From Caminicella sporogenes DSM 14501 (GTDB lineage Bacteria; Bacillota; Clostridia; Peptostreptococcales; Caminicellaceae), in contig NZ_FRAJ01000006.1 in assembly GCF_900142285.1 (NCBI RefSeq), forward strand, positions 1 through 64,000: a stretch of 64,000 nucleotides of DNA, written 5' to 3'. Both the position numbers and the translations under genes were made by a program. The notes beneath the pieces are model-generated. The model did not search any database and was not told the origin of the DNA. It was given only the letters and a program-made list of their open reading frames with translations. Below are positions 1 through 11,895 of this stretch, piece after piece (the first letter of the stretch is position 1; each line of letters opens with the position of its first letter).

Positions 1-187
<187 letters not shown>

Positions 188-310
188 ACTGACCCTTCGC
201 TTTAGGCTTCAGCAAATCTTTTTAATCTTTTACTGTTACCTGCTTTTTTCCTTACACTGTTTAGTTTTCAATGTCCAACTTTTTCTTGTCGTCTGCTGTC
301 GACCTTTAAT

Positions 311-339
311 ACTTTATCATATATTCTCTGTTTTGTCAA
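311..339 (-). promoter_or_regulatory. rRNA operon promoter P2
   Basis: On the minus strand there is a perfect -35 TTGACA (339-334), a 17-nt spacer and a -10 TAAAGT (316-311), about 125 nt upstream of the 16S 5' end. It is the proximal member of a tandem promoter pair, the usual layout of rrn operons. Confidence 0.8.
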
Positions 340-388
340 GAACATTTTTTGACCTTTTTGCCACTTCTTCAACAAATGAGACAATAGT

Positions 389-417
389 ATATTAACACTT
401 TATATAAATAATGTCAA
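389..417 (-). promoter_or_regulatory. rRNA operon promoter P1
   Basis: On the minus strand there is a perfect -35 TTGACA (417-412), a 17-nt spacer and a -10 TAATAT (394-389). It lies 78 bp upstream of P2, and both drive the rRNA operon leaving the left edge. Confidence 0.8.
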
Positions 418-437
418 ATGGTAATTTGTTGAAATTT

Positions 438-1019
438 TTATTTAATGATACCTTTTTCTTTTATATATTTTTTCAGTCTATTTAAATCTTCTAAATATGT
501 ACCTCTTAAACTTCTATTGTATATAACTGCAGCAGGATGATATAATGGAAAAATAATTCTATTACTTATATTATAGACCTGTCCATGAAGATTACTTATC
601 TTAGCATCAAAATCATTTAATAATGTTTTTAAAGGTACATTTCCAAGAGTAACAATTAATTTTGGTTTTATAATCTCTAATTCCTTAAATAAATATTTGG
701 AATATTTATCAATTTCTCTCTTGTTAGGTGCTCTATTAATTTTTCGTCCTGTTTTTTTATTTATTCTATAAGGTCTTATTTTTACAACATTAGTTATATA
801 TATATCATCTCTACTTATTTCAACTATTTCAAGAAATTCATCTAAATTTTTGCCTGCTTGTCCTACAAAAGGTTTTCTCATTTCTATCTCTTTCGCTCCA
901 GGTGCTTCTCCAATTAAAACTATTTTAGCATCCAATCTACCTTCACCAAAAACTATTGGTTCTTCACTTTCTTTTAAACATTCATTTTTTAAATTTTCAT
1001 ATTCTACTTCTTTTTGCAT
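438..1019 (-). CDS. Family-4-type uracil-DNA glycosylase lacking the iron-sulfur ligands
   Basis: Predicted to excise uracil from DNA in base-excision repair. Visible family motifs are GEAPG (residues 37-41 from the start chosen here), KPFVGQAGK, TNVVK and HPAA near residue 161. Canonical family-4 enzymes bind a 4Fe-4S cluster through four cysteines. This protein has a single Cys (residue 14), and the usual TNVVKC cysteine is Ile and the next ligand position is Tyr, so it probably carries no cluster. The ATG at 1019 is chosen because a GGTGG-type ribosome binding site precedes it. An in-frame ATG at 1061 would add 14 residues but has no clear site. Monocistronic on the minus strand. Confidence 0.87.
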   Translation of the reverse strand: MQKEVEYENLKNECLKESEEPIVFGEGRLDAKIVLIGEAPGAKEIEMRKPFVGQAGKNLDEFLEIVEISRDDIYITNVVKIRPYRINKKTGRKINRAPNKREIDKYSKYLFKELEIIKPKLIVTLGNVPLKTLLNDFDAKISNLHGQVYNISNRIIFPLYHPAAVIYNRSLRGTYLEDLNRLKKYIKEKGIIK

Positions 1020-1134
1020 TATTCTTACCACCAACTCTTTAAAAATAATTCTGCTAGCCATATAACCAGCAGATAAAAATTTTTTATATTTTCTTTTTAT
1101 TTTATCATATAAATCATTTTTTAGTCATCATTTT

Positions 1135-1638
1135 TTAATCTATTCTTCTATACAAATCTTTATTTAAGATATAATTATATTTATCTGCATGTTTTAATTC
1201 ATCTGTTAAAATTTCAAAAACCATATCTCTATAATATCTTCCTGGTAACCCAGCTCTTATATTTCTATACTTTTCCATTGCTTTTAATTCTCCAAATAAA
1301 GCTCTTTTTATTCCATCGATATATGAATTAGGCTTTTCAAACTCTATTTCTTCATCAATTTTAATATCCATACCTGTAAAATCCTTATATATTTGCCTAA
1401 ACATTTTATTATGTTTTCTTTCATCATTTCTAATAGTTCTTATTATTTCTTTTTCTTCTTTTGTTGGTGCTTTAGTTATAAGATAATCATAAAACAATTC
1501 GTCCTTTTTTTCCCCTAAAACTGCATCTTTAACTAATTTCAATGCTTCTCTAAAAGAATAATAAAATTTTCTCATATTATTTTGATACCCATAATGAACC
1601 TGCCACATGGTTGGCATCATATAATCTCGATAATACAT
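1135..1638 (-). CDS. Ferritin-like / rubrerythrin-like domain protein
   Basis: A helical protein with two halves, each carrying an E-x-x-H type metal motif (DERKHNKMF and DELKHADKYN), plus further conserved Glu residues (GELKAMEKY). This is the pattern of the ferritin/rubrerythrin-like di-iron superfamily. The N-terminus is Tyr- and Met-rich. There is no rubredoxin CxxC domain, so a classical rubrerythrin electron path is absent. The second ATG (1638) is used because GGAGG sits 7 nt before it, whereas the ATG at 1644 is only 1 nt from that site. The role is presumably in peroxide or metal handling, and the substrate is unknown. Confidence 0.75.
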   Translation of the reverse strand: MYYRDYMMPTMWQVHYGYQNNMRKFYYSFREALKLVKDAVLGEKKDELFYDYLITKAPTKEEKEIIRTIRNDERKHNKMFRQIYKDFTGMDIKIDEEIEFEKPNSYIDGIKRALFGELKAMEKYRNIRAGLPGRYYRDMVFEILTDELKHADKYNYILNKDLYRRID

Positions 1639-1835
1639 TCTCATACCTCCATATTATAATTTATACCTCATAAATATAATATGGTTTATACTTATAATGG
1701 GTTACTTTTTTAAATAGACAAAAAACTTTTTCGTATTATTAATTTTTAACCTTGTTTTAAACTAATAATTAATATATTATAATCAATAATATATATTTTC
1801 TTACATAAATTATCTTTTTTGATTTAATAATGTAA

Positions 1836-2861
<1,026 letters not shown>

Positions 2862-2870
2862 AAACAAAAC

Positions 2871-2904
2871 AGCTGACAACCTTTTTTTTAAAAAGTTGTC
2901 AGCT
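2871..2904 (-). terminator. Terminator between convergent trpS and sigB
   Basis: Inverted repeat AGCTGACAAC / GTTGTCAGCT, extended inward by a T-run pairing with an A-run. On the minus strand it is followed by a T-rich tract, so it best serves the sigB operon. It may also stop trpS transcripts. Confidence 0.75.
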
Positions 2905-2906
2905 AT

Positions 2907-3710
2907 TTACAATTCTTTTAACTTTTCATATTCTTTTCTAAGCTTCTTTATTATTTTTTTCTCCATCCTTGAAACAGTCATCTGAGAAACTCCTAAATCT
3001 AAAGCAACTTCTATTTGAGTCTTATTCTTAAAAAATCTGTCTTTTATTATTTTAATTTCAACTTTATTAAGTTTACTCATACACTGCTTTAGAAAGTCTT
3101 TATTTTCTATATCATCAAAATATTTATCATCTTCACCTACTATATCCATCAGTTGAATGTCTTTATCATCACCATTTTTATCATAACTTACATCTAATGA
3201 CTTAGGTGTATAAACATGACTTGCCTCCATAGCTTCAAGAACTTCTTCTTCCGTAACCGATAAATAGTCAGCTATATCCTTTATTTTCGGAACTCTTTGA
3301 AGTTCTTGCTGAAGCTTAGCTTTTGCTAAATTTACTTTTTTAGATAACTCTTGAATTCTTCTTGGAACTTTTATAGACCAACCCTTATCCCTAAAATATT
3401 TCTTTATTTCGCCTATAATAGTAGGTGTAGCAAAACTAGAAAATTCAAAGCCTTTGTCTATATCAAATCTTTCTATAGCAAAAATGAGTCCTAATGAAGC
3501 AACTTGGTATATATCATCATATTCTACTCCTTTATTTATATATCTTTTAGAAAGAATCTCAGGTATATATAAAAATCTTTTTACCAATTCATTTCTAATA
3601 TTAATATCCTTAGTTTCTTTAAATATTTTAAATAGCTCCTTGTGGTCTAAATCTTTTAGGGATTCTATACTATAACTATATTCTACAGTTGAATTGACAA
3701 CACTTTTCAC
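2907..3710 (-). CDS. sigB: RNA polymerase sigma factor of the SigB/SigF family
   Basis: Alternative sigma factor with region 2 (DDIYQVASLGLIFAIERFD), region 3 (PTIIGEIKKYFRDKG then KVPRRIQEL) and a C-terminal region 4 helix-turn-helix (TQIEVALDLGVSQMTVSR). The KVPRRIQEL and EEEVLEAME signatures resemble SigB of Bacillus more than sporulation SigF. It is the last gene of rsbV-rsbW-sigB, starting 24 bp after rsbW ends. The GTG at 3710 is preferred because AAGGGG lies 9 nt upstream. An ATG at 3719 directly abuts that site. The family role is general stress transcription, held inactive by RsbW. Confidence 0.88.
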   Translation of the reverse strand: MKSVVNSTVEYSYSIESLKDLDHKELFKIFKETKDINIRNELVKRFLYIPEILSKRYINKGVEYDDIYQVASLGLIFAIERFDIDKGFEFSSFATPTIIGEIKKYFRDKGWSIKVPRRIQELSKKVNLAKAKLQQELQRVPKIKDIADYLSVTEEEVLEAMEASHVYTPKSLDVSYDKNGDDKDIQLMDIVGEDDKYFDDIENKDFLKQCMSKLNKVEIKIIKDRFFKNKTQIEVALDLGVSQMTVSRMEKKIIKKLRKEYEKLKEL

Positions 3711-3734
3711 TCTTATCATCCCCTTATGCCATAT

Positions 3735-4175
3735 TTAATCATTTAAGTATTTTATCATTTTTACATTTGTTCCTTCACCTGGGGAAGATATAACCTCGAC
3801 TTCATCCATTAAAGATTCAATTATAAATAATCCTAGACCACTTTCCTTTGGATTTGAAAAATCTGGTTCAGGACACTTTTCTATTTCAAAACCTTTACCC
3901 TCATCAAATATTTCTATAACAAATTTATCCTCATAAATTGTAAAGTTAATATTAAAATTACTATCCCCATTCCTACCATGTAAAACTGCATTATTGCAGG
4001 CTTCACCTACTGCAAGTCTTATATCTTCTATATCTTCAATATTAAATCCCATACTATTTGCTATTGCAGAAGACGTTAGTCTTGCTATACTTACATATTC
4101 AGGTTTACTGGGTAAAGATAGAGAAATACTTTCTTTCATTAACCGACTCACCTCTTTTAGACTGTTTATAGACAT
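3735..4175 (-). CDS. rsbW: Anti-sigma factor serine kinase RsbW
   Basis: A GHKL-type ATPase that binds and inhibits the downstream sigma factor and phosphorylates RsbV. The N-box is EACNNAVLHG, the G1 box is FDEGKGFE, and the glycine-rich G2 segment is ESGLGLFI. The C-terminus, with a DEVEV segment and KYLND, matches RsbW better than SpoIIAB. Three starts are possible: TTG 4181, ATG 4175 (10 nt from AGGAAGGTGG) and ATG 4139 (9 nt from AGAGGTG). The ATG at 4175 is used here. It is the middle gene of the operon. Confidence 0.9.
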   Translation of the reverse strand: MSINSLKEVSRLMKESISLSLPSKPEYVSIARLTSSAIANSMGFNIEDIEDIRLAVGEACNNAVLHGRNGDSNFNINFTIYEDKFVIEIFDEGKGFEIEKCPEPDFSNPKESGLGLFIIESLMDEVEVISSPGEGTNVKMIKYLND

Positions 4176-4203
4176 TAGCAATAATCCACCTTCCTAATAC
4201 TTA

Positions 4204-4518
4204 TTATTCCATAATAAATATCTTATCTAATCCTGTTATTTTAAATAATTTAGATATATTTGACTTTGGATTGGCTATTATAATATTTTTTTCATTATTT
4301 TTTAACCTCTTAAGAATACCTATTAAAACTCCTAAACCTGTACTGTCAATATAATCTAACTTTTCACAGTCAAGTACAATATCTGTTTCTTCTTTTAAAA
4401 TCAGTTCATTCAAAGTTTCTTTTAAAATATTTGAAGTATAAATATCTACTTCTCCTGTCAATTCAACATTCCATACCTTTTTTTCATCATTAAAACTCTT
4501 TTTAATATCTAAAGCCAC
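4204..4518 (-). CDS. rsbV: Anti-sigma factor antagonist RsbV (STAS domain)
   Basis: Single STAS-domain protein of about 105 aa. Its phosphorylatable serine lies in the YIDSTGLGVL segment, the classic SpoIIAA/RsbV motif. When dephosphorylated it binds RsbW and frees the sigma factor. The GTG at 4518 is chosen because AAGGAGGG lies 6 nt before it. A longer reading from 4572 would run through the SigB-type promoter and has no ribosome binding site. First gene of rsbV-rsbW-sigB. Confidence 0.92.
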   Translation of the reverse strand: MALDIKKSFNDEKKVWNVELTGEVDIYTSNILKETLNELILKEETDIVLDCEKLDYIDSTGLGVLIGILKRLKNNEKNIIIANPKSNISKLFKITGLDKIFIME

Positions 4519-4548
4519 AAAAAACCCTCCTTGAAAACCATTTGAAAT

Positions 4549-4574
4549 ATACCCAAATATTTTAATACTCAAAC
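4549..4574 (-). promoter_or_regulatory. SigB-type promoter of rsbV-rsbW-sigB
   Basis: On the minus strand there is a -35 GTTTGA (4574-4569), a 14-nt spacer and a -10 GGGTAT (4554-4549). The SigB consensus known from Bacillus is GTTTAA-N12-15-GGGTAT, so this differs at one base. It lies 31 bp before the rsbV start, implying positive autoregulation of the operon. Confidence 0.72.
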
Positions 4575-4663
4575 ATCTTTTTATTTTTCTATTTTAAAAT
4601 ATAATATCACATATTTTCTATTTTATAAATAAAATAATATTTCTAAACTCTCCAAATAACAAT

Positions 4664-4688
4664 AAAAGTGAGAAAAATTCTCACTTTT
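4664..4688 (-). terminator. Terminator of gyrA
   Basis: An 11-bp stem AAAAGTGAGAA / TTCTCACTTTT with a 3-nt loop, immediately after (and overlapping) the gyrA stop codon. It is followed on the minus strand by a moderately T-rich tract. Confidence 0.75.
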
Positions 4689-7122
4689 ACTGTTCATCTA
4701 TTTCTTCAGTTATTTTTGCTATTGAAGCTATATTATTATTTTCATCGACTTTCATTAATGTTACTCCCATTGTAGTCCTACTCAATCGTGAAATTCCTTT
4801 AACTTCAAGTCTTATAACTATTCCCGAAGTATTTATAAGCATAATATCATCATTTTCATTAACAACCTTAGCTCCTACAAGTTTGCCAGTTTTTTCGTTA
4901 ATATTATACGTCTTTATACCTTTTCCACCTCTTGACTGAACTCTATATTCTTCTAAAGGTGTTCTCTTTCCAAATCCTTTTTCACTCACTACTAATAAAT
5001 CATTTCCTTCATCTACTAAACTCATATCAACTACGTAATCATCATCTTTTAAATTTATTCCTTTAACCCCCATAGCTGTTCTACCCATATTTCTCACATC
5101 TTCTTCACTAAATCTTATCGCCATAGCATGAGCTGTAACTAAAATGAGTTCTTTATTCCCATCTGTAGCTTTAACACTTATAAGTTCATCTTCTTCTTTT
5201 AAGCTAATAGCTATAAGACCTGTCTTCCTAGATGTATCAAATTGAGATAATTCGCATTTTTTAATCATACCTTTTTTAGTTACCATAACTAAATAACCTT
5301 TTTTAGAAAATTTCTTTATAGGTATAACAGCTGTTATCTTTTCACCCGGTTCTAAATAAAGAAGATTTACTATATTAGTTCCTTTTGCTTGTCTTTTAGC
5401 TTCAGGTATTTCATAAGCTTTTAATCTATATACTTTACCATAGTTTGTAAAGAATAATATATAGTTGTGAGTTGATGTTGCAAAAATATGTTTAACAAAA
5501 TCTTCTTCCCTTGTTGAAAGACCAGCTATACCTTTTCCACCTCTTTTTTGACTTCTATAAGTATCTGCTGGAACTCTTTTTATATATCCAAAATGAGTTA
5601 ATGTTATAACTACTTCTTCTTCAGCAATAAGGTCCTCTATATCTATTTCATCTTCTTTTATTGAAATCATTGTTCTTCTTTCATCTTTGTATTTTTCTCT
5701 TATTTCTATTAATTCTTCTTTTATTATATTTAATAAAAGTCTCTCATTAGCCAATATTTCTTTAAATCTACTTATTCTTTTTATAAGTTCTTCATATTCT
5801 GAATCAATTTTTTCTCTTTCCAATCCTGTAAGCTTTTGAAGCCTCATATCTAATATAGCTCCAGCTTGAACTTCAGTAAGATTAAAGTTTTCCATTAAAC
5901 CTTTTTTAGCTTCACCTACATTTTTAGAACTTCTTATTAATTTTATTATTGCATCTATGTTATCTAAAGCTATCCTTAAACCTTCTAATATATGAGCTCT
6001 ATCTTCAGCTTTTTTAAGTTCATATTTAGTCCTTCTTGTTACTACTTCTTTTTGATGTTTTAAATAATATTTTAACATATCATATAAATTCAATAATTTA
6101 GGTTGTCCATCAACTAAAGCTATCATTATTATGCTAAAAGTAGTCTGAAGTTGTGAATGTTTATATAACTTATTGAGCACAACATTAGGATTAACATCTT
6201 TTTTAAGCTCTATTACTACTCTAATACCTCTTCTATCACTTTCATCTCTTAAATCTGTAATACCTTCAATTTTTTTATTTTTAACAAGTTCTGCAATTCC
6301 CTCAATTAATTTTGATTTATTTACTTGATAAGGTATTTCATTAACTATTATAGCTTGTTTTCCTTTACCTATATCTTCTATCTCCACTTTGGCTCTTACT
6401 GTAATCCTTCCTTTACCCTTCCTATAGGCTTCTTTTATACTATCTTTGCCCATTATTATTGCTCCAGTAGGAAAATCAGGTCCTTTTATAATACCAATTA
6501 AATCTTCAATATCTGTATCAGGGTCATCAATCATCTTAATAGCTGCATCAATAACTTCTTTTAAATTGTGAGGTGGTATTGAAGTTGACATTCCTACAGC
6601 AATACCGCTTGAACCATTAACTAAAAGATTTGGAAATTTACTTGGCAGTACAACTGGTTCTTTTAATGTTTCATCAAAGTTTGGAGCAAAATCTATAGTA
6701 TCCTTATCTATATCTCTAAGCATTTCCACAGACAGCTTAGTAAGCCTTGCTTCAGTATATCTCATCGCCGCAGCACTATCTCCATCTATTGAACCAAAGT
6801 TTCCATGTCCATCAACAAGCATATATCTAGTTGAAAATTCTTGAGCAAGTCTTACCATTGCATCATAAACAGAACTATCTCCATGCGGATGGTATTTACC
6901 TAATACATCTCCGACTATACGAGCAGATTTTCTATAAGGTTTATCTGGAGATAAACCTAATTCGTTCATTGCATAAAGTATTCTTCTATGAACAGGTTTT
7001 AATCCATCTCTTACATCGGGAAGGGCTCTGCTAACTATTACGCTCATTGCATAATCTATATATGATTTTTTCATTTCATCGGAAATATCTATTTGTACTA
7101 TTTTTTCTCTACTTCCTTCCAT
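4687..7122 (-). CDS. gyrA: DNA gyrase subunit A
   Basis: DNA-breaking subunit of gyrase, which introduces negative supercoils together with GyrB. The catalytic tyrosine is Tyr122 in [11 protein letters not shown]. The quinolone-resistance region reads GDSSVYDAM with Ser83 and Asp87, the susceptible-type residues. The C-terminal DNA-wrapping domain is present, with the GyrA-box as QRGGKG (residues 533-538). A related SRGGKG segment occurs later. The length of 811 aa is normal. GGAGGG precedes the ATG. It follows gyrB with a 13-bp gap, in the recF-gyrB-gyrA order common at Firmicutes origins. Confidence 0.98.
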   Translation of the reverse strand: MEGSREKIVQIDISDEMKKSYIDYAMSVIVSRALPDVRDGLKPVHRRILYAMNELGLSPDKPYRKSARIVGDVLGKYHPHGDSSVYDAMVRLAQEFSTRYMLVDGHGNFGSIDGDSAAAMRYTEARLTKLSVEMLRDIDKDTIDFAPNFDETLKEPVVLPSKFPNLLVNGSSGIAVGMSTSIPPHNLKEVIDAAIKMIDDPDTDIEDLIGIIKGPDFPTGAIIMGKDSIKEAYRKGKGRITVRAKVEIEDIGKGKQAIIVNEIPYQVNKSKLIEGIAELVKNKKIEGITDLRDESDRRGIRVVIELKKDVNPNVVLNKLYKHSQLQTTFSIIMIALVDGQPKLLNLYDMLKYYLKHQKEVVTRRTKYELKKAEDRAHILEGLRIALDNIDAIIKLIRSSKNVGEAKKGLMENFNLTEVQAGAILDMRLQKLTGLEREKIDSEYEELIKRISRFKEILANERLLLNIIKEELIEIREKYKDERRTMISIKEDEIDIEDLIAEEEVVITLTHFGYIKRVPADTYRSQKRGGKGIAGLSTREEDFVKHIFATSTHNYILFFTNYGKVYRLKAYEIPEAKRQAKGTNIVNLLYLEPGEKITAVIPIKKFSKKGYLVMVTKKGMIKKCELSQFDTSRKTGLIAISLKEEDELISVKATDGNKELILVTAHAMAIRFSEEDVRNMGRTAMGVKGINLKDDDYVVDMSLVDEGNDLLVVSEKGFGKRTPLEEYRVQSRGGKGIKTYNINEKTGKLVGAKVVNENDDIMLINTSGIVIRLEVKGISRLSRTTMGVTLMKVDENNNIASIAKITEEIDEQ

Positions 7123-7135
7123 ACAAACGCCCTCC

Positions 7136-9049
<1,914 letters not shown>

Positions 9050-9084
9050 TCAATTCCCTCCTGACTTAACTTTCGTGTTGCAAA

Positions 9085-10197
9085 CTACCTTTTCTTGACT
9101 TTTCCCTTTGATATTTCAAAAATAAAACCTTCCTGAACTAATGGTATCATTATCTCAGGTATTTCAGTTATGGTAATAAACGTTTGAACATTTTTAAGAC
9201 TCTTCATTAGAAATTTTTGCCTATTTATATCTAGTTCAGACATTACATCATCTAATAAAAGTATTGGATATTCTCCTATTTCTGCCTTGCCTATCTCAAG
9301 TTCTGAAAGTTTCAAAGACAAAGCTACCGTTCTCTGCTGTCCTTGAGAACCAAAATTCCTTATATCTATATTGTTTACATATAATCCTAAATCATCTTTA
9401 TGAGGACCCACTCCAGTAAAACCTCTATCTATATCTTTTTCTATATTCTTCTCTATTTTTTCTATAAAATTTTTATAAATTTCATTAAAACCATCTTTGT
9501 TTTTTATACCTATATTACTTAAATATTTTACCTCTAAATTTTCCTTACCATCCGTAATTTTTCTATGCATTAATCTACTCAATGAACTTATTCTATTGAT
9601 AAACTCTCTTCTCTTTAATATAACTTCTGTTCCAAATTTAACCAATTCTTCGTTCCAAATGTCTATAGTATTTATAAGCTTTCTATCATATTTTATCTTC
9701 TTTAGTAAATTATTTCTCTGATATAAAACTCTATTATACGAAATTAAACTATGACAATATCTCTTATTTATCTGGCATATTTCTCTATCAACAAATTTTC
9801 TTCTTTCTGAAGGTCCTTCTTTTATCAATTTTAAATCTTCTGGAGAAAAAATAACTATATTTAAATTACCCAAAATATCTGAAAGCTTTATTAAACTGAG
9901 ACTATTTACCTTTATTTCTTTTTTTCTATTTTTCCAAAATCTCATTTCAATAGAAATATCTCCATACCGTTTCTGACCTTCAATTTTTATGTAAGCCATA
10001 TCTTTATCCATTTTTATAATATCTCTATCTTTATTTGTTCTAAATGACTTTCCAAAACCAGATAAATATATAGATTCTAAAATATTTGTCTTTCCTTGTG
10101 CATTATTACCTACAAAGATGTTCAATCTATCATTAAGCTTTATATCTAAATCATCATAATTTCTAAAATTTTTTAACCTTATTCTGCTTATAAACAC
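9085..10197 (-). CDS. recF: DNA replication and repair protein RecF
   Basis: SMC-like ATPase that acts with RecO and RecR to load RecA at gaps. The Walker A motif is GNNAQGKTN near residue 35, the signature region is GSQGQQRT, and Walker B is LLLDDVMSELD. Start: GTG 10197 lies 6 nt after GAGGTG and gives the family-typical beginning with RLKNFRNY near residue 8. A GTG at 10206 overlaps the ribosome binding site. Sits between yaaA and gyrB. Confidence 0.95.
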   Translation of the reverse strand: MFISRIRLKNFRNYDDLDIKLNDRLNIFVGNNAQGKTNILESIYLSGFGKSFRTNKDRDIIKMDKDMAYIKIEGQKRYGDISIEMRFWKNRKKEIKVNSLSLIKLSDILGNLNIVIFSPEDLKLIKEGPSERRKFVDREICQINKRYCHSLISYNRVLYQRNNLLKKIKYDRKLINTIDIWNEELVKFGTEVILKRREFINRISSLSRLMHRKITDGKENLEVKYLSNIGIKNKDGFNEIYKNFIEKIEKNIEKDIDRGFTGVGPHKDDLGLYVNNIDIRNFGSQGQQRTVALSLKLSELEIGKAEIGEYPILLLDDVMSELDINRQKFLMKSLKNVQTFITITEIPEIMIPLVQEGFIFEISKGKVKKR

Positions 10198-10248
10198 ATA
10201 TAGCACCTCAGTTTCGATATAGTAACATTTTATTATATCAAATTTTAT

Positions 10249-10464
10249 TTACTTTTCATATATTACTTTTATTTTATTACCATTAAATTCAATTACATCT
10301 CTATTCCTAATTTTTTTTCCTCTTTGCAAAATAACTTCTCCATTTACCTTGACCTTACCTTCTTTTATTAATATCTTGGCTTCTCCACCGGTATTAACTA
10401 CATTACAGTATTTCAGTAGCTGATCTAATCTTATAAATTCTGTTTTTATAGAAATCTCTCTCAT
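10249..10464 (-). CDS. yaaA: S4-domain RNA-binding protein YaaA
   Basis: A 71-aa protein made of one S4 RNA-binding domain (RLDQLLKYCN, then GGEAKILIKEGKVKVNG). It occupies the conserved slot between dnaN and recF of Firmicutes origins. GGAGG lies 7 nt before the ATG. In Bacillus the homolog has been linked to ribosome assembly, and here only the domain and position are directly seen. Confidence 0.92.
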   Translation of the reverse strand: MREISIKTEFIRLDQLLKYCNVVNTGGEAKILIKEGKVKVNGEVILQRGKKIRNRDVIEFNGNKIKVIYEK

Positions 10465-10498
10465 TTTTATAACCTCCTTATTTTTTTAACATGACAGA

Positions 10499-10522
10499 AG
10501 TCCTCTTTACTAGAAGAGGACT
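10499..10522 (-). other. Stem-loop between dnaN and yaaA
   Basis: A 9-bp perfect stem AGTCCTCTT / AAGAGGACT with a 6-nt loop, 29 bp after dnaN. No T-run follows on either strand, so it is not a standard intrinsic terminator. It could be an RNA-processing or stability element between dnaN and the yaaA-recF-gyr genes. Confidence 0.5.
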
Positions 10523-10551
10523 CCATAGAACTTTAAAATATTTGATATATT

Positions 10552-11655
10552 TTACTTAGAAAGTCTAACTGGCAGTACTAAATAAATATAATTTTCATTG
10601 TCAGCTGGCTTCATTATACAAGGGCTCACACTAGTAGTAAATTCTAAATTTATCTCTTCACTATCCATAACTTTTAAAGCTTCTAACAGATATTTTGAAT
10701 TAAAACCTATATCTATATCTTCACCTTCAAGTTCGATAGCTACTTCTTCATTAACACTCCCTATCTCAACATTTGAACTTATATTCATAAAATCATCTCT
10801 TATTGAAAACTTAATCAAATTGTTCTTTCCTTCTTTTGCCAGTAGTGATGCTCTTTCTATACTATTTAATAATTCCTTAGTATTTACTCTAACTTTAGAT
10901 TTATATTCTCTCGGTATTATTTGTTCATAATTTATAAATTCACCTTCTAATAAACGAGAAATTATTCTTGTTTCATCAATTTTAAACAATATATGTTTAT
11001 CAGTAAAAGAAATATAAACATTACCATCAGATTCACTACCCAATATCCTGTTAATTTCATTTAAAGTTTTACTAGGAATAACTGCCTTATTTTGAATGTC
11101 TGTATCTATGAAAGCCCTTCTTAAAGCCAATCTATAGCCATCAATAGCGACCATAGATATATTATTATTTAATATTTCAATTAATGCTCCAGTAAGAATA
11201 GGTCTTGTTTCATCTTGAGATGTTGCAAAAATAGTCTGTCTTATCATATTTCTAAGTAAATCTTGATCTATTATACAAGTATTTTCCTCTTCTACATAAG
11301 GAAGCTCTGGAAATTCTAATGCAGGTTGTCCTACTAATTTAAAATCAGAATGTCCACACTTTATATATACATTATTATTGTCATCAATATCTATTTCTAC
11401 ATCAGAATCTGGTAGTTTTCTTACTATATCTCCAAATATTCTTGATGAAATAACTATCGAGCCTTCTCTAATTATTTTGGTATCTATTTCATGTTCTATA
11501 CCTATATCTAAATCATTACCTACTAATTTTAGTTTGTCATTTTTTGCTTCTAATAGAATACCTTTTAATATAGGAAGTGTTGTTTTTGTTGATACAGCTT
11601 TTTGAACTATATTTACTGCTGTAGATAATTTTTTCTGAGAACAAATTATTTTCAT
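10552..11655 (-). CDS. dnaN: DNA polymerase III subunit beta (sliding clamp)
   Basis: Ring-shaped processivity clamp for DNA polymerase III. The start MKIICSQKKLSTAVNIVQKA, the GxDLxIGIE-like segment (GNDLDIGIEHEI) and the C-terminal MP/VLPVRL-type tail (YIYLVLPVRL) are typical. The ATG at 11655 has AAAGGAGG 9 nt upstream. A longer reading frame to 11697 has no such site. 367 aa. Adjacent to dnaA with the left DnaA-box pair of the origin between them. Confidence 0.97.
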   Translation of the reverse strand: MKIICSQKKLSTAVNIVQKAVSTKTTLPILKGILLEAKNDKLKLVGNDLDIGIEHEIDTKIIREGSIVISSRIFGDIVRKLPDSDVEIDIDDNNNVYIKCGHSDFKLVGQPALEFPELPYVEEENTCIIDQDLLRNMIRQTIFATSQDETRPILTGALIEILNNNISMVAIDGYRLALRRAFIDTDIQNKAVIPSKTLNEINRILGSESDGNVYISFTDKHILFKIDETRIISRLLEGEFINYEQIIPREYKSKVRVNTKELLNSIERASLLAKEGKNNLIKFSIRDDFMNISSNVEIGSVNEEVAIELEGEDIDIGFNSKYLLEALKVMDSEEINLEFTTSVSPCIMKPADNENYIYLVLPVRLSK

Positions 11656-11732
11656 TGTGGAAAACCTCCTTTGGTGAGGAATATATAAATAAGACAAAAA
11701 AATGTTAGTAATAGTAATAAGGCCTGTTTTTA

Positions 11733-11825
11733 TGTGGATAAGTATCTAAAACAAAGAAAATTAAAGTTTTTCACATGTATAAAATACTGTTAATAAAAAA
11801 TATATAAATATATGTTTTATCCACA
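11733..11825. other. DnaA boxes in the dnaA-dnaN intergenic region (secondary origin part)
   Basis: Two perfect 9-mers: TGTGGATAA at 11733-11741 (TTATCCACA on the minus strand) and TTATCCACA at 11817-11825. They are embedded in very A/T-rich DNA of 240 bp. This is the dnaA-dnaN half of a bipartite Bacillus-type origin. Confidence 0.75.
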
Positions 11826-11895
11826 AAAAATATGACAAAAAAATTTTAAAAGTTATTAACATGTTATTAAGTTTTACTCAACAAAAAGTTGTTGA

